35,493 nt of DNA from the NCBI GenBank assembly GCA_964435625.1, contig CAYTAG010000009.1, positions 1 to 35,493 of the forward strand. Reading direction: 5' to 3'. Each line of letters starts with the position of its first letter. Position 1 is the first letter of the stretch. Origin of the DNA: PXRE01 sp964435625. Lineage in GTDB: Archaea; Halobacteriota; Halobacteria; Halobacteriales; PXRE01. The translations under genes and the position numbers were made by a program. A model generated the notes under the pieces. The model saw nothing but the letters and a program-made list of their open reading frames with translations, ran no database searches and was not told where the DNA came from. This document shows, piece after piece, positions 23,345-31,267 of the stretch.

Positions 23345-24268
23345 ATGATGCTGCAGGTGACGTTCCTCGGGACCGCGGGGGCCGTTCCGACGACCGAGCG
23401 TAACCCGAGCGCCGTCGCCGTCAACCGCGAGGGCGACCGGTTGCTGTTCGACTGCGGCGAGGGCACCCAGCGCCAGATGATGCGGTTCGGCACCGGCTTC
23501 GCGGTCTCGGACGTGTTCGTCACCCACGCCCACGGCGACCACGTCCTCGGGTTGCCCGGCCTCCTGCAGACGTGGGACTTCAACGACCGCGAGGCGCCCC
23601 TCACGATCCACGTCCCCGAGGGCGAGCGCTCGGCGATCCGGTCGCTGGCCCGCGTCGCCGACACCGACCCCTCCTACCCGCTCCGGATCGAAGCGGTCGC
23701 CCCCGGGGAGGTCGCCAGGCGGGCCGAGGAGTACGAGGTCCGGGCGTTCGAGGTCGACCACGACGCGGCCGCGGTCGGGTACGCGCTCGTCGAGGACGAC
23801 CGCAAGGGGAAGTTCGACCGCGAGACGGCCGAGGAGGAACTCGGCATCCCGCCCGGGCCGAAGTACTCGAAGCTCCACCGCGGCGAACCGGTCGAACACG
23901 ATGGCCGGACGATCCACCCCGAGGAGGTCGTCGGCCCCCCCAGGCCCGGCCGGCGGCTCGTCTACACCGGCGACACTCGCCCCGCGGCGACGACCGCGGA
24001 CGTCGCCGCGGACGCCGACCTGCTGATCCACGACGCCACCTTCGCCGAGGACCGCGCCGAGCGGGCCGCGAAGACGGCCCACTCGACGGCCCGCCAGGCG
24101 GCCGCGCTCGCCGACCGCGCGGGGGCGAAGCGACTCGCGCTCACCCACGTCTCCTCGCGGTACGCCGGCGAGGCCTCCCGACTGGCCGGGGAGGCAGAGG
24201 CGGCCTTCGACGGCGAGGTCCACCTCGCCCGCGACGGACTGGAACTGGAGATCCCGTATCCCGGGTGA
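23345..24268 (+). CDS. rnz: Ribonuclease Z (tRNA 3'-end processing)
   Basis: The 307-residue protein is the short form. The metallo-beta-lactamase core is clear: FLGTAGAVPTTERNPSA, the substrate-binding FDCGEGTQRQMM, the metal motif VFVTHAHGDHVLGLPGLLQT (A where L is usual in H-x-H-x-D-H), then RLVYTGDTRP, LLIHDATFAED and ALTHVSSRYAG. The enzyme cuts the 3' trailer of tRNA precursors; haloarchaeal tRNA genes need it. The exosite region at about 150-190 is present. The second codon is also ATG (MM), so the start is 23345 or 23348. It is divergent from the DUF4382 gene and has an AT-rich region after it that is the promoter of the next gene. Confidence 0.95.
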   Translation: MMLQVTFLGTAGAVPTTERNPSAVAVNREGDRLLFDCGEGTQRQMMRFGTGFAVSDVFVTHAHGDHVLGLPGLLQTWDFNDREAPLTIHVPEGERSAIRSLARVADTDPSYPLRIEAVAPGEVARRAEEYEVRAFEVDHDAAAVGYALVEDDRKGKFDRETAEEELGIPPGPKYSKLHRGEPVEHDGRTIHPEEVVGPPRPGRRLVYTGDTRPAATTADVAADADLLIHDATFAEDRAERAAKTAHSTARQAAALADRAGAKRLALTHVSSRYAGEASRLAGEAEAAFDGEVHLARDGLELEIPYPG

Positions 24269-24363
24269 CGCTACGCCGGACTCGCCACGGTCCCGACCGC
24301 CGACTCCCGACATCGAGGGGGAGCCCACTTATGTAGCATAATTAATATAATATATCTTTATAT

Positions 24364-24398
24364 GGTTATAAACCAATGGAAATATTGGGGAAATAACC
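24364..24398. promoter_or_regulatory. Nested dyad in the leader of the Dyp-like gene
   Basis: GGTTAT (24364-24369) pairs with ATAACC (24393-24398), and inside it CCAAT (24373-24377) pairs with ATTGG (24384-24388). It lies 30-64 bases upstream of ATG 24428, just downstream of TATA-like ataatatatctttatat (24346-24362). The position fits an operator or a leader hairpin. Confidence 0.55.
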
Positions 24399-24427
24399 TT
24401 ATGATCGTGTTAGACGTCTGACTGTGT

Positions 24428-25780
24428 ATGCCGTGCCCCCACCAAGGGTCGTCGGAAGACGATCAAGGCATCGAGCGACGCGAGTTCATGAAGTCGGCGC
24501 TGGCCATCGGCGGCACCAGTGCACTGGCAGCCGCGAAGGCGCGGGCGCACGAGGACGCCCCCCACGGCGAACCGGCGCCGGGGACCGGCGATCCCGATTC
24601 GCTTCCCGACCGCCAGTACGCCTGGAACGACTACGTGCCGAAAAACGGCGTGACCGGGCTGGCGAAGACGCCGAAACACCACCTGCAGTTCATGCTGGAT
24701 TACGCCGGCGACGGGACGCCCACCGACGCGGACCGCCAGCAGGTCGAGACGGCGCTCCGGTCGCTGGAGCGCGCCTGCGAGTGGAGCAACGAGGGGCTGT
24801 TGTTCACCCTCGGGTACTCGCCGGCGTACTTCGACCGCTTCGACGAGGACCTCCCCGAGGGGACCGGACTCATCCGGCCCGAACGGATCATCGAGGAGGC
24901 CGACATCGCCCGTAGCGGTGACGTCGCGGTCGACGACTACGACGCGCACATGCACCTGGCGAGCAAGCACGCCCCCGCCCTGCTGGAAGCCGAGGAGGCG
25001 TTGTTCGGGAACGTCGAGACGGTCAACGGCGTCCAGGTCGAGGCGACCTTCGAGGGCGTCTTCGAGAAGCGGGACCGGCGGACCGGCTTCATCAGCAATC
25101 CCCACGAGCAGTGGGCCGAGCACATTCCCGGCAAGAACCCCGTCCCCGAGGACGCGCCGGTGTTTTTCGGGTTCAAGTCGCTTTTCACCGACAGCCAGCC
25201 CACCGAGGACGACGTCGCCATCGAGAGCGACCACCCCTGGGCCGACGCCACCACCGAGGAGGTGTCGCTGCTCCGGGACGAGGGACTCAAGGCGTGGTAC
25301 AACCAGAACAGCCACGAGGAGCGGGTCGCCAAGATGTTCAGTCCCCGCCACGGGTCCGAGGACACCGGGCAACACGCCCGCGAGCTGGGCGAGACCAGCG
25401 GGACCGACGCGGAGTCGATGGTTGAGATCGCCGACCACACCGCCGAGGACGCCGCGGAGCACGGCGTCGTCGGCCACGCCCAGAAGCTCGCACGCGCCCG
25501 CAAGGGCGAGGACGACACGCCGCCGTTGCTGCGGCGGGACTTCCCCTCGACCGACGGCAACCGCGCGCACACCCAGTTCATCTCCAACCAGCGGACCATC
25601 CAGGACTTCATCGACGTCCGGAAAGCGATGTCGTTCGTCGACACGGACGGCGACGACACCGCCGGGTCCGAGGTGAACCTCAAGGCACACGGCATCCAGG
25701 GGTACTTCCAGGTCCAGAGCCGCGGTACCTTCCTCGTGCCGCCCCGCGACCTGCGCGCGCTACCGCCGGCACGGCCCTGA
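24428..25780 (+). CDS. Tat-exported Dyp-like peroxidase-related protein
   Basis: The 450-residue protein starts with a Tat signal (IERREFMKSALAIGGTSALA, RR at 17-18) and a His-rich mature start (HEDAPHGEPAP). The C-terminal half has the order seen in dye-decolorizing peroxidases: GHAQKLARARKGED supplies a candidate proximal heme histidine, then LLRRDFPST, a strand phrase TQFISNQRTIQDFIDVRK and a final GYFQVQSRGTFLVPPRDL. An N-terminal region contains FFGFKSLFTDSQPTEDD near the expected distal loop. The family resembles a haloarchaeal group (the DUF7405 type, as remembered) whose peroxidase activity is not shown. A long AT-rich promoter (24330-24427) suggests regulated, strong expression. The gene is monocistronic. 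Confidence 0.75.
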   Translation: MPCPHQGSSEDDQGIERREFMKSALAIGGTSALAAAKARAHEDAPHGEPAPGTGDPDSLPDRQYAWNDYVPKNGVTGLAKTPKHHLQFMLDYAGDGTPTDADRQQVETALRSLERACEWSNEGLLFTLGYSPAYFDRFDEDLPEGTGLIRPERIIEEADIARSGDVAVDDYDAHMHLASKHAPALLEAEEALFGNVETVNGVQVEATFEGVFEKRDRRTGFISNPHEQWAEHIPGKNPVPEDAPVFFGFKSLFTDSQPTEDDVAIESDHPWADATTEEVSLLRDEGLKAWYNQNSHEERVAKMFSPRHGSEDTGQHARELGETSGTDAESMVEIADHTAEDAAEHGVVGHAQKLARARKGEDDTPPLLRRDFPSTDGNRAHTQFISNQRTIQDFIDVRKAMSFVDTDGDDTAGSEVNLKAHGIQGYFQVQSRGTFLVPPRDLRALPPARP

Positions 25781-25905
25781 CGATCGACGCGCGGACGACG
25801 CCACGCTTTCTTCGGTGGGGTCGGATTCGGGAGCGTCCACGACCGGACGGTCTCCGGATCGACGGCCATCCGTGCGTTTTTGTCCTGCGCCGACGAGTCC
25901 CGTCC

Positions 25906-26787
25906 ATGTCTCACCCGCTGCACGTCGTCGACGTGTTCGCCGAGCGCAAGTACGCCGGCAACCAGCTGGCGGTCGTCGAGGACGCCGCGGACCTGGACGA
26001 CGGGGCGATGCTGGCGATCACCCGCGAGATGAACTACTCCGAAACCACCTTCGTCGAGTCGACGGCCCCGACCGACGGGACGTGGGGCGTCCGCATCTTC
26101 ACCCCCGGCGGCGAGATTCCGTTCGCGGGCCACCCGACGCTCGGGACCGCCCACGTGATCCGCGAGCACCTGACCGACGATCCGGGCGACGAGGTCGTCC
26201 TGAACCTCGACGTCGGCCGGATTCCCGTCCGCGTCGAGGCGGTCGACGGCGCCGAGACGCTGTGGATGACCCAGCGCACCCCCGAGTTCGAGGAGGAACT
26301 GACCCATAGGGACCTCGCGGCGGTGCTCGGCCTGGATCCGGACCGCCTGGACGACGGATGGCCGGTCCAGGTCGTCTCGACGGGGCTCCCCACCATCGTC
26401 GTCCCGCTGGTCGACCGCACAGCGTTGACGAGCGTCGACCTGGACCGGGAAGTCTACGACGCGGTAACCGACGACCCCGAGGCGAAGTGCGTCCTGGCGT
26501 TCTGTCCGGACCCCCGCGACGCGGCCAACGACCTCGCGGTCCGGATGTTCGCCCCGGGCCACGGCGTCCCGGAGGACCCCGCGACCGGGTCCTCGAACGG
26601 GTGCCTGGCGGCGTACCTCGCCCGGCACCGGTACCTCGGGGACGCTCCGATGTCGGCCCGCGTCGAACAGGGCTACGAGCTGGACCGGCCGTCGCTGTTG
26701 CACCTGCGCGCCGACGACGACGGCGAGTCAGTTTCGGTCGAGGTCGGCGGCAGCGTCGTGCCGGTGGCGAACGGGCGGTTGCTGTAG
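25906..26787 (+). CDS. PhzF family isomerase
   Basis: The 293-residue protein has the two-lobed PhzF fold: it starts PLHVVDVFAERKYAGNQLAV, has the catalytic glutamate in NYSETTFV (E46), the GHPTLGTA loop, and the second-lobe mirror DPATGSSNGCLAAYL. PhzF proteins are isomerases or epimerases acting on small amino-acid-like substrates. In phenazine producers the enzyme acts in phenazine synthesis, but most members including this one lie outside any such cluster, and the substrate is not known. No neighbouring gene suggests a pathway. The start at ATG 25906 gives the full N-terminal strand. Confidence 0.93.
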   Translation: MSHPLHVVDVFAERKYAGNQLAVVEDAADLDDGAMLAITREMNYSETTFVESTAPTDGTWGVRIFTPGGEIPFAGHPTLGTAHVIREHLTDDPGDEVVLNLDVGRIPVRVEAVDGAETLWMTQRTPEFEEELTHRDLAAVLGLDPDRLDDGWPVQVVSTGLPTIVVPLVDRTALTSVDLDREVYDAVTDDPEAKCVLAFCPDPRDAANDLAVRMFAPGHGVPEDPATGSSNGCLAAYLARHRYLGDAPMSARVEQGYELDRPSLLHLRADDDGESVSVEVGGSVVPVANGRLL

Positions 26788-26853
26788 CGTGCGTCGCTTC
26801 CGGGGTTGCAAGCACCGCTCGACGGGTTGCGTACAGGCGGCACGTGGCGGGTC

Positions 26854-26894
26854 CGTGGAGCGGCGTGCCGCACGACCGCCTCGACCGCTCCACG
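26854..26894. repeat. Inverted repeat with perfect 10-bp arms
   Basis: CGTGGAGCGG (26854-26863) and CCGCTCCACG (26885-26894), with 21 bases between, lie about 65 bases after the PhzF stop. It could form a hairpin at the mRNA end; no U-run follows. Confidence 0.6.
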
Positions 26895-27004
26895 ACGGCA
26901 GTCAGGTCACGGCGGGCGTGGTCGCCCGATCACTGATAAACGTCGGTGTGCCCGAGTGCGTCGTCCCGGACGGTCGCTCCGTTCCTTCATCGGTCCAGCC
27001 GAAG

Positions 27005-27012
27005 TATTTAAA
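27005..27012 (+). promoter_or_regulatory. TATA box of the large membrane protein gene
   Basis: TATTTAAA stands 26-33 bases upstream of ATG 27038 in otherwise GC-rich DNA. It decides the start among several in-frame candidates upstream. Confidence 0.65.
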
Positions 27013-27037
27013 GATCGACGTGCCGACGTGTCGGCCG

Positions 27038-28756
27038 ATGCTGGACGCTGAACGCGAGGCGGCGTCGCTCGTCGGCCGGAACCCGGGACTGCTCGTCGGC
27101 GGCGGCCTGGTCGCCGTTCTCGTGGTCGGGGCGTACCTCGCCGGCGTGCTCGTCGCCCGCGGGACGGCGCTGCCGACCTGGGCGTGGCTGTTGCTCGCCG
27201 TGGGGATCGGCGGCGTCCTCCGGGTCGTGTTGCTGCCGTTTCCGCTGGCGGGGCTGTACGCCGCGGGCCGGCGCGCTCGCGAAGCGTCCGCCGGGCGGGC
27301 AACGACGCTCGCGGTCCTGGGCGGGGCCGTTCGCAACTACCGGCGACTGCTGGGCGCGACCGTTGCCGCCCGCCTGATGACCGTCGCGCTGGCCGTGCCG
27401 CTGTTCGGCCTCCTGCTGGCCGGCGACACGCTGCTGAGGTACGTCCTGTACGCCCGGGGCGCGAATCCACTGTCGCTGTTGCACTGGAACCACGTGTCGG
27501 TGATCTTCCTCGTCCTGCTGGCCGGCGCGCTCGCCCGGTTCGTGGTCGCGTTCTACGACCTCCCCGTTCTCTCCGGCGGCGTCGCCGGTTCCCGCGGCTG
27601 GCGGGTGGGCCTGCGGTTCGTCCGCCGCCGGCCGAAGGCGTGGCTGCGCTACGGCGTCGGACGGGTGCTGCTGTGGTCGCCCGCCGTCGTCGCCCCGCTG
27701 GCCGCGGACTACGCCCTCGGTCGGATGGAGACGGCGACGACCGCCCCCTCGGGTGTACTCGCGGTGCTGGGGGTCGTCTGGCTCGCCGTCGTCGGCGTCG
27801 TCGTCGCCCCGACCCTGGTCGCGGCCCACCACGTCGTCGTCTACGGGCGGACGGTCGAACCGGTCCTGCGCGAACCGACGCCGACGGGGTCCGGGACCGA
27901 CCGCACCGTCTCGCCGGCCGTGGCCCCGGACGAACGGGATGGCGGCAGCGGCGGCCCCGGCCGTCGTCGAGTCGCCGTGGCGGCGCTGGCGGCGCTCCTG
28001 GTGACGGCCACCGTCGCCGGCGCCGCCGCGGTCAGGATCGGCGACGTGCGGCCGATGCCGGGCGACGAGGTACGACCCGTGGACGCCTCGATGGACGCCG
28101 AAACGGTCGTCGAGAACGCACGGCTTCTCACGGAACGGACGAGTCACCGCGAAGTGAAGCGGATCTACGAGGTCGACCCCGGGACCGGCGAGCGGACGCC
28201 GGCGATGACGTGGCGGGCCGCGCTCGACCGGGGGGACCGCCGGATGACGGTGACGCTCGTGGCGGGGGCCAACGACAGCGCGGAGGGCGCGTCCCGGGGA
28301 TTCGTCTACGGGAGCACCGGGACGCTGGCGAACAGCCCCCTCGGCACCGGCGAGTGGCTCGTCGAGCCCTCTCCGGGGTACGCCGAGGTCGCTGACGGCG
28401 CCTCCCTCGCCTGGTCCGACGTCAACCTCGACCGCGGCGACTGGCGGGTGCTCGACCGGGCGGACGACGCCGTCGTCGTCGGCTTCGAGGAGGGAACCGA
28501 CCCCGGCGGCGACGCCGGCAGGCACCTCACCGACCGCCGCGTCCGGGTCCACGTCGACCCCGCCACCGGCCGACCGACCCGCGTCGTCGAACGGCGTACC
28601 TTCACCACCTACGCCGAGAACGGCACCGTCACCGAACGGGAACGGCTGGTCCACGTCACGGAGTTCTCGGCGTACGGGACGGCCGACGTCGAGCGGCCGG
28701 ACGGGGCCGACGACCGGGGTGCGCTGGAGTGGCTCGCGGCCCTGGTGTTCTACTAG
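27038..28756 (+). CDS. Large membrane protein with an extracellular domain
   Basis: The 572-residue product begins MLDAEREAASLVGRNPGLLV and has about six membrane helices in the first 270 residues (for example LVGGGLVAVLVVGAYLAGVL and SVIFLVLLAGALARFVVAFY). A basic/acidic loop of about 40 residues follows, then a seventh helix (310-332) leads to a soluble domain of about 240 residues. That domain has regular beta-strand phrases such as HREVKRIYEVDPGTGERTP and RRVRVHVDPATGRPTRVVER, which recall LolA/LppX-like lipoprotein-carrier folds; this is an impression only. No family recognised. The TATA box at 27005 supports a start at 27038. Its stop overlaps the stop of the DUF5804 gene in CTAG. Confidence 0.75.
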   Translation: MLDAEREAASLVGRNPGLLVGGGLVAVLVVGAYLAGVLVARGTALPTWAWLLLAVGIGGVLRVVLLPFPLAGLYAAGRRAREASAGRATTLAVLGGAVRNYRRLLGATVAARLMTVALAVPLFGLLLAGDTLLRYVLYARGANPLSLLHWNHVSVIFLVLLAGALARFVVAFYDLPVLSGGVAGSRGWRVGLRFVRRRPKAWLRYGVGRVLLWSPAVVAPLAADYALGRMETATTAPSGVLAVLGVVWLAVVGVVVAPTLVAAHHVVVYGRTVEPVLREPTPTGSGTDRTVSPAVAPDERDGGSGGPGRRRVAVAALAALLVTATVAGAAAVRIGDVRPMPGDEVRPVDASMDAETVVENARLLTERTSHREVKRIYEVDPGTGERTPAMTWRAALDRGDRRMTVTLVAGANDSAEGASRGFVYGSTGTLANSPLGTGEWLVEPSPGYAEVADGASLAWSDVNLDRGDWRVLDRADDAVVVGFEEGTDPGGDAGRHLTDRRVRVHVDPATGRPTRVVERRTFTTYAENGTVTERERLVHVTEFSAYGTADVERPDGADDRGALEWLAALVFY

Positions 28757-29202
28757 CGGAACTCCTCGGCGCTGACCCGCACGATGACCGTCTCCTCGAC
28801 GTCGCGCAGGTCGTACTCCGGAATCTCGCCGTCCTGGCGCCTGACGTACAGCGGTTCGACGAGTTCGCCGTCGACGAGGCCGTACACCTTGCAGTAGACG
28901 TCGGTCTCCTCCGGCGGAAGGTTCCCGTCCCGGACCTTCGTGGCGAGGTCCCGCGAGAGCCACTCCGCCTCGCTGATGGAGGGTTCCAGTACGAGCGCCC
29001 CGTCGGCGAACCGCACGAGGTACCAGTTGAGGTCGTTCAACAGCGAGACGGCGGCCCCCAGGCTCACCGTCTCGACGGCCACCGAGTTCTCGAACGGCGC
29101 CGCCAGGTCGTAGGTCGACAGCGCCTCCCGGGAGGTCTCCCGCGAGAGCAACTCCCGGCGAAGGTCGACCTCCGGCTCGCCGACGATGCAGACCCGCGTC
29201 AC
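28753..29202 (-). CDS. DUF5804 family protein (haloarchaeal)
   Basis: The 149-residue soluble protein starts MTRVCIVGEPEVDLRRELLS. Its middle has mixed strands and helices (FENSVAVETVSLGAAVSLLN, WYLVRFADGALVLEPSISEA), and it ends YDLRDVEETVIVRVSAEEFR. I recall this as the DUF5804 family, conserved across haloarchaea without known function. The stop codon lies inside the CTAG palindrome at 28753-28756 together with the stop of the convergent membrane protein gene. Confidence 0.75.
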   Translation of the reverse strand: MTRVCIVGEPEVDLRRELLSRETSREALSTYDLAAPFENSVAVETVSLGAAVSLLNDLNWYLVRFADGALVLEPSISEAEWLSRDLATKVRDGNLPPEETDVYCKVYGLVDGELVEPLYVRRQDGEIPEYDLRDVEETVIVRVSAEEFR

Positions 29203-29256
29203 GGTCTAACGGTCGGCGTCGTCGGCCAACTACCTTGCGGTCACGGCCCGTTTCGG

Positions 29257-29343
29257 TCACTCGACTGGCACGTCCGCGGGCGCCAGCGGGTCCACGCGCT
29301 CGTCGTGGCGGACCGCCGAGACGAGTTCGTCCGGGTCGTCGGC
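29257..29343 (-). pseudogene. Displaced duplicate of the thiI 3' end
   Basis: The minus strand reads DPDELVSAVRHDERVDPLAP then ADVPVE-stop, about 29 codons matching the last 30 residues of ThiI (DAERVDPLAPAEV, then DSLH-stop). At the DNA level 29 bases (29274-29302) are identical to 29782-29810. There is no start. It is the left border of the inserted MNT locus and was probably the original end of thiI. Confidence 0.75.
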
Positions 29344-29377
29344 CGGTTTTATGTCGGCCGGACGCGAACGACCGGAT

Positions 29378-29719
29378 ATGGCCGACGCTCGCTCCTCGCC
29401 CCACGGCAGGGCGGCCGAAGCGTTCGCCCAGCGGGTGTCCGAGGAGTACAGCGACGCCGTGGAGGCGGTTTCGCTGTTCGGCAGCGCCACCCGTGGAGAG
29501 ACGCAGGGGCGTGCCTCGGACGTGGACCTCCTGGTCGTCCTTCGTGAGGACGCTGTACCGTCGGTCGAAGACGAACTCCGCGACGTCGCCTACGACCTGG
29601 AACTCGAGTACGAGGTTCCGCTCTCGCTCGTGGTCAAGACGGAAACCGAGTACGAACGGCAACGGAACCGGCCGTTCCTCCAGGCCGTCGAGAACGACGC
29701 CAGGACGCTCTATGGCTGA
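29378..29719 (+). CDS. Minimal nucleotidyltransferase (orphan MNT antitoxin)
   Basis: From ATG 29378 the 113-residue protein is a stand-alone MNT domain: VEAVSLFGSATRGETQGRAS followed by DVDLLVVL, with GS at 35-36 and D48-V-D50. It belongs to the same broad family as the 732-1412 gene but lacks the winged helix and is clearly diverged. In this family the gene is normally followed by an overlapping HEPN RNase gene that it neutralises. Here an overlapping start exists at 29712 but the HEPN gene is reduced to a scrap. The protein is therefore an antitoxin without its toxin, or one that could protect against related toxins. TTTTATG at 29345-29351 is the TATA box; it favours ATG 29378 over the in-frame ATG 29351. 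Confidence 0.88.
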   Translation: MADARSSPHGRAAEAFAQRVSEEYSDAVEAVSLFGSATRGETQGRASDVDLLVVLREDAVPSVEDELRDVAYDLELEYEVPLSLVVKTETEYERQRNRPFLQAVENDARTLYG

Positions 29720-29765
29720 CGAACCACCCACGCCGAGCAGTTCGTCGAACACGCTGCGGACCTAG
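29712..29765 (+). pseudogene. Broken start of the HEPN partner gene
   Basis: ATG 29712 overlaps the MNT stop by 8 bases, as the HEPN gene does at 1405. It opens MADEP, then one frameshift is needed to read THAEQFVEHAADLVE-stop, which resembles the usual HEPN start (a helix with AEQF.EHA..L). It then runs into the end of thiI. About 18 codons remain, so the toxin is lost. Confidence 0.65.
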
Positions 29766-30961
29766 TGGAGTGAATCCACTTCCGCGGGCGCCAGCGGGTC
29801 CACGCGCTCGGCGTCCTCGACCACCTCGGCGGCACGATCCAGCAGGTCGTCGGGTTCGTGCTCCAGCAACCGCTGTAGCGAGGCGTTGGTCTCGACCCGG
29901 TCGGGAGCGATGCGGTAACATCCCGCGGGGATGGTCGAGTCGGTGTAGGTGCCGATCTCCTGGGCAAGGTCCGTGATCTCCTGTTTGTCCATCGTCAGCA
30001 GGGGCCGGTGGATCGGCAGGTCGGTGACGCGGGAGGTGACCGCGACGTTGCGGGTGGTCTGGCTGGACTTCTGGCCGATGGCCTCGCCGGTGACGATGCC
30101 GTCGGCGCCGACGCGCTCGGCGACCTCCTCGCCCACGCGGTACATGAACCGCCGGTACGAGAGCATCCGGCCCTGCTGCATCTCCGCGACGAGGTCCGCG
30201 ACCACGTCGCCCCCGGGGACGATCCAGGTGGTGAGGTCGAAGTTGGGAGCGTACCGCGCGAGGCTCCCGACGGTCGTGAGCGCCCTGGCGCGGTGGTCCG
30301 GGCCGCCGTAGTCGCCCAGGTCGAGGTAGACGGGAACGACGGGGCTGCCGCGTTTCATCGCCAGGTACGCCGCCACCGGGGAGTCGATACCGCCGCTGAC
30401 CAGCGCGACGAGGGGTCGCTGGCTGCCGAGCGGCAGGCCACCCGGCCCGCGGCGCTTCTCCAGGAAGACGAACGCCTCCTCGTCGCGGACCTCGACGCCG
30501 AAGGTGAGGTCCGGGTCGTCCAGGTCGACCTCGGGGTCGAACGCGTCGGCGACGGCGTCCCAGACGGCCGCTCCGCCCTCCTCCTCGACATCCTTGCTCG
30601 TGAAGTCGTGGTTGCCCGCCCGCGAGGCGTCCACGGCGAAGGTGCCGCCGTCGTAGACGGCAGCGGCGGTTTCCGCGAGGGCGTCGACGACGGCGCCGAG
30701 GTCGGGTTCGACCGAACGGGCGCCGCTGGCGTTGGCCACGCCGAAGGCGTCGGTGGCCGCCGAGAGCGCCGTCTCGACGTCGTCGGTGCGGACCAGGGGC
30801 CGGGTCCAGTGCTGTTCGACGTCGCCGTCGATCCCACGGTCCGCGAGCAGCGCCCGGAGGTTCCCGACCAGCCGACCCTCCATGCGTCGCTGGACGCGGC
30901 CGCTCTTCGTGCTGGCGTCGCCGTACCGGACGACGACCGTGTCGGCCCCCGGCGGAATCAT
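29762..30961 (-). CDS. thiI: tRNA 4-thiouridine synthase ThiI (no rhodanese domain)
   Basis: From ATG 30961 the 399-residue protein has an N-terminal ferredoxin-like region and THUMP domain (VVVRYGDASTKSGRVQRRME, and VDASRAGNHDFTSKDVE). The PP-loop ATPase follows with the signature LVALVSGGIDSPVAAYLAMK at about 189-200, then QKSSQTTRNVAV and IHRPLLTMDKQEI. It lacks the rhodanese domain of bacterial ThiI, as usual in archaea, so sulfur must come from another donor. It makes s4U in tRNA. The last 30 residues (VDPLAPAEVDSLH) are duplicated at 29257-29343, showing that the insertion of the MNT locus replaced the 3' end without destroying the gene. It is divergent from the small membrane gene at 31039. 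Confidence 0.93.
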   Translation of the reverse strand: MIPPGADTVVVRYGDASTKSGRVQRRMEGRLVGNLRALLADRGIDGDVEQHWTRPLVRTDDVETALSAATDAFGVANASGARSVEPDLGAVVDALAETAAAVYDGGTFAVDASRAGNHDFTSKDVEEEGGAAVWDAVADAFDPEVDLDDPDLTFGVEVRDEEAFVFLEKRRGPGGLPLGSQRPLVALVSGGIDSPVAAYLAMKRGSPVVPVYLDLGDYGGPDHRARALTTVGSLARYAPNFDLTTWIVPGGDVVADLVAEMQQGRMLSYRRFMYRVGEEVAERVGADGIVTGEAIGQKSSQTTRNVAVTSRVTDLPIHRPLLTMDKQEITDLAQEIGTYTDSTIPAGCYRIAPDRVETNASLQRLLEHEPDDLLDRAAEVVEDAERVDPLAPAEVDSLH

Positions 30962-31038
30962 GGGCGAGCGTATTCGTCGGCGAGATAAACAGCCTTCGAA
31001 GCGGAAGCTATACGGCGCCAGTCCGCGACCGTCCGGGC

Positions 31039-31257
31039 GTGCCCGACCGCGACGTCTACGCCGCCTGGTCGTACCTCCTCGCACTCGTCGTGACGTTCAC
31101 GATGGCGCTGGCAACCCTCGCAGTCCCGGACGCCATCGCGTCGGTCGTCGGCGCCGACTGGCTCGACGCCGTCAGGCTGGCGAGCGCGCTGGGGCTGATC
31201 GGCCTGCTGGCGGTCGCGAACTGGGCGAACGAACGAATGGGCGTCGACGGAACGTGA
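31039..31257 (+). CDS. Small two-helix membrane protein
   Basis: The 72-residue product starts at GTG 31039 (PDRDVYAAWSYLLALVVTF) with two hydrophobic segments, YLLALVVTFTMALATLAVP and ALGLIGLLAVANWA, and a charged end. It lies between the divergent thiI and the convergent S-adenosylmethionine synthetase gene. No family or function recognised; the hydrophobic pattern and lack of stop codons are the only support. Confidence 0.6.
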   Translation: MPDRDVYAAWSYLLALVVTFTMALATLAVPDAIASVVGADWLDAVRLASALGLIGLLAVANWANERMGVDGT

Positions 31258-31267
31258 ACCGGTCCGT

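Noticed and set aside
22274..24328. Open frame joining the DUF4382 gene to sequence antisense to RNase Z
   Set aside because: The part above 23176 is opposite the RNase Z gene and has no protein-like composition; the lipoprotein signal at 23176 marks the true start.
27008..29752. Minus-strand open frame of more than 900 codons opposite the membrane protein and DUF5804 genes
   Set aside because: High GC makes antisense frames stay open. The translation is Arg/Gly/Pro repeats without domains, and the plus-strand frame has membrane segments and codon bias.
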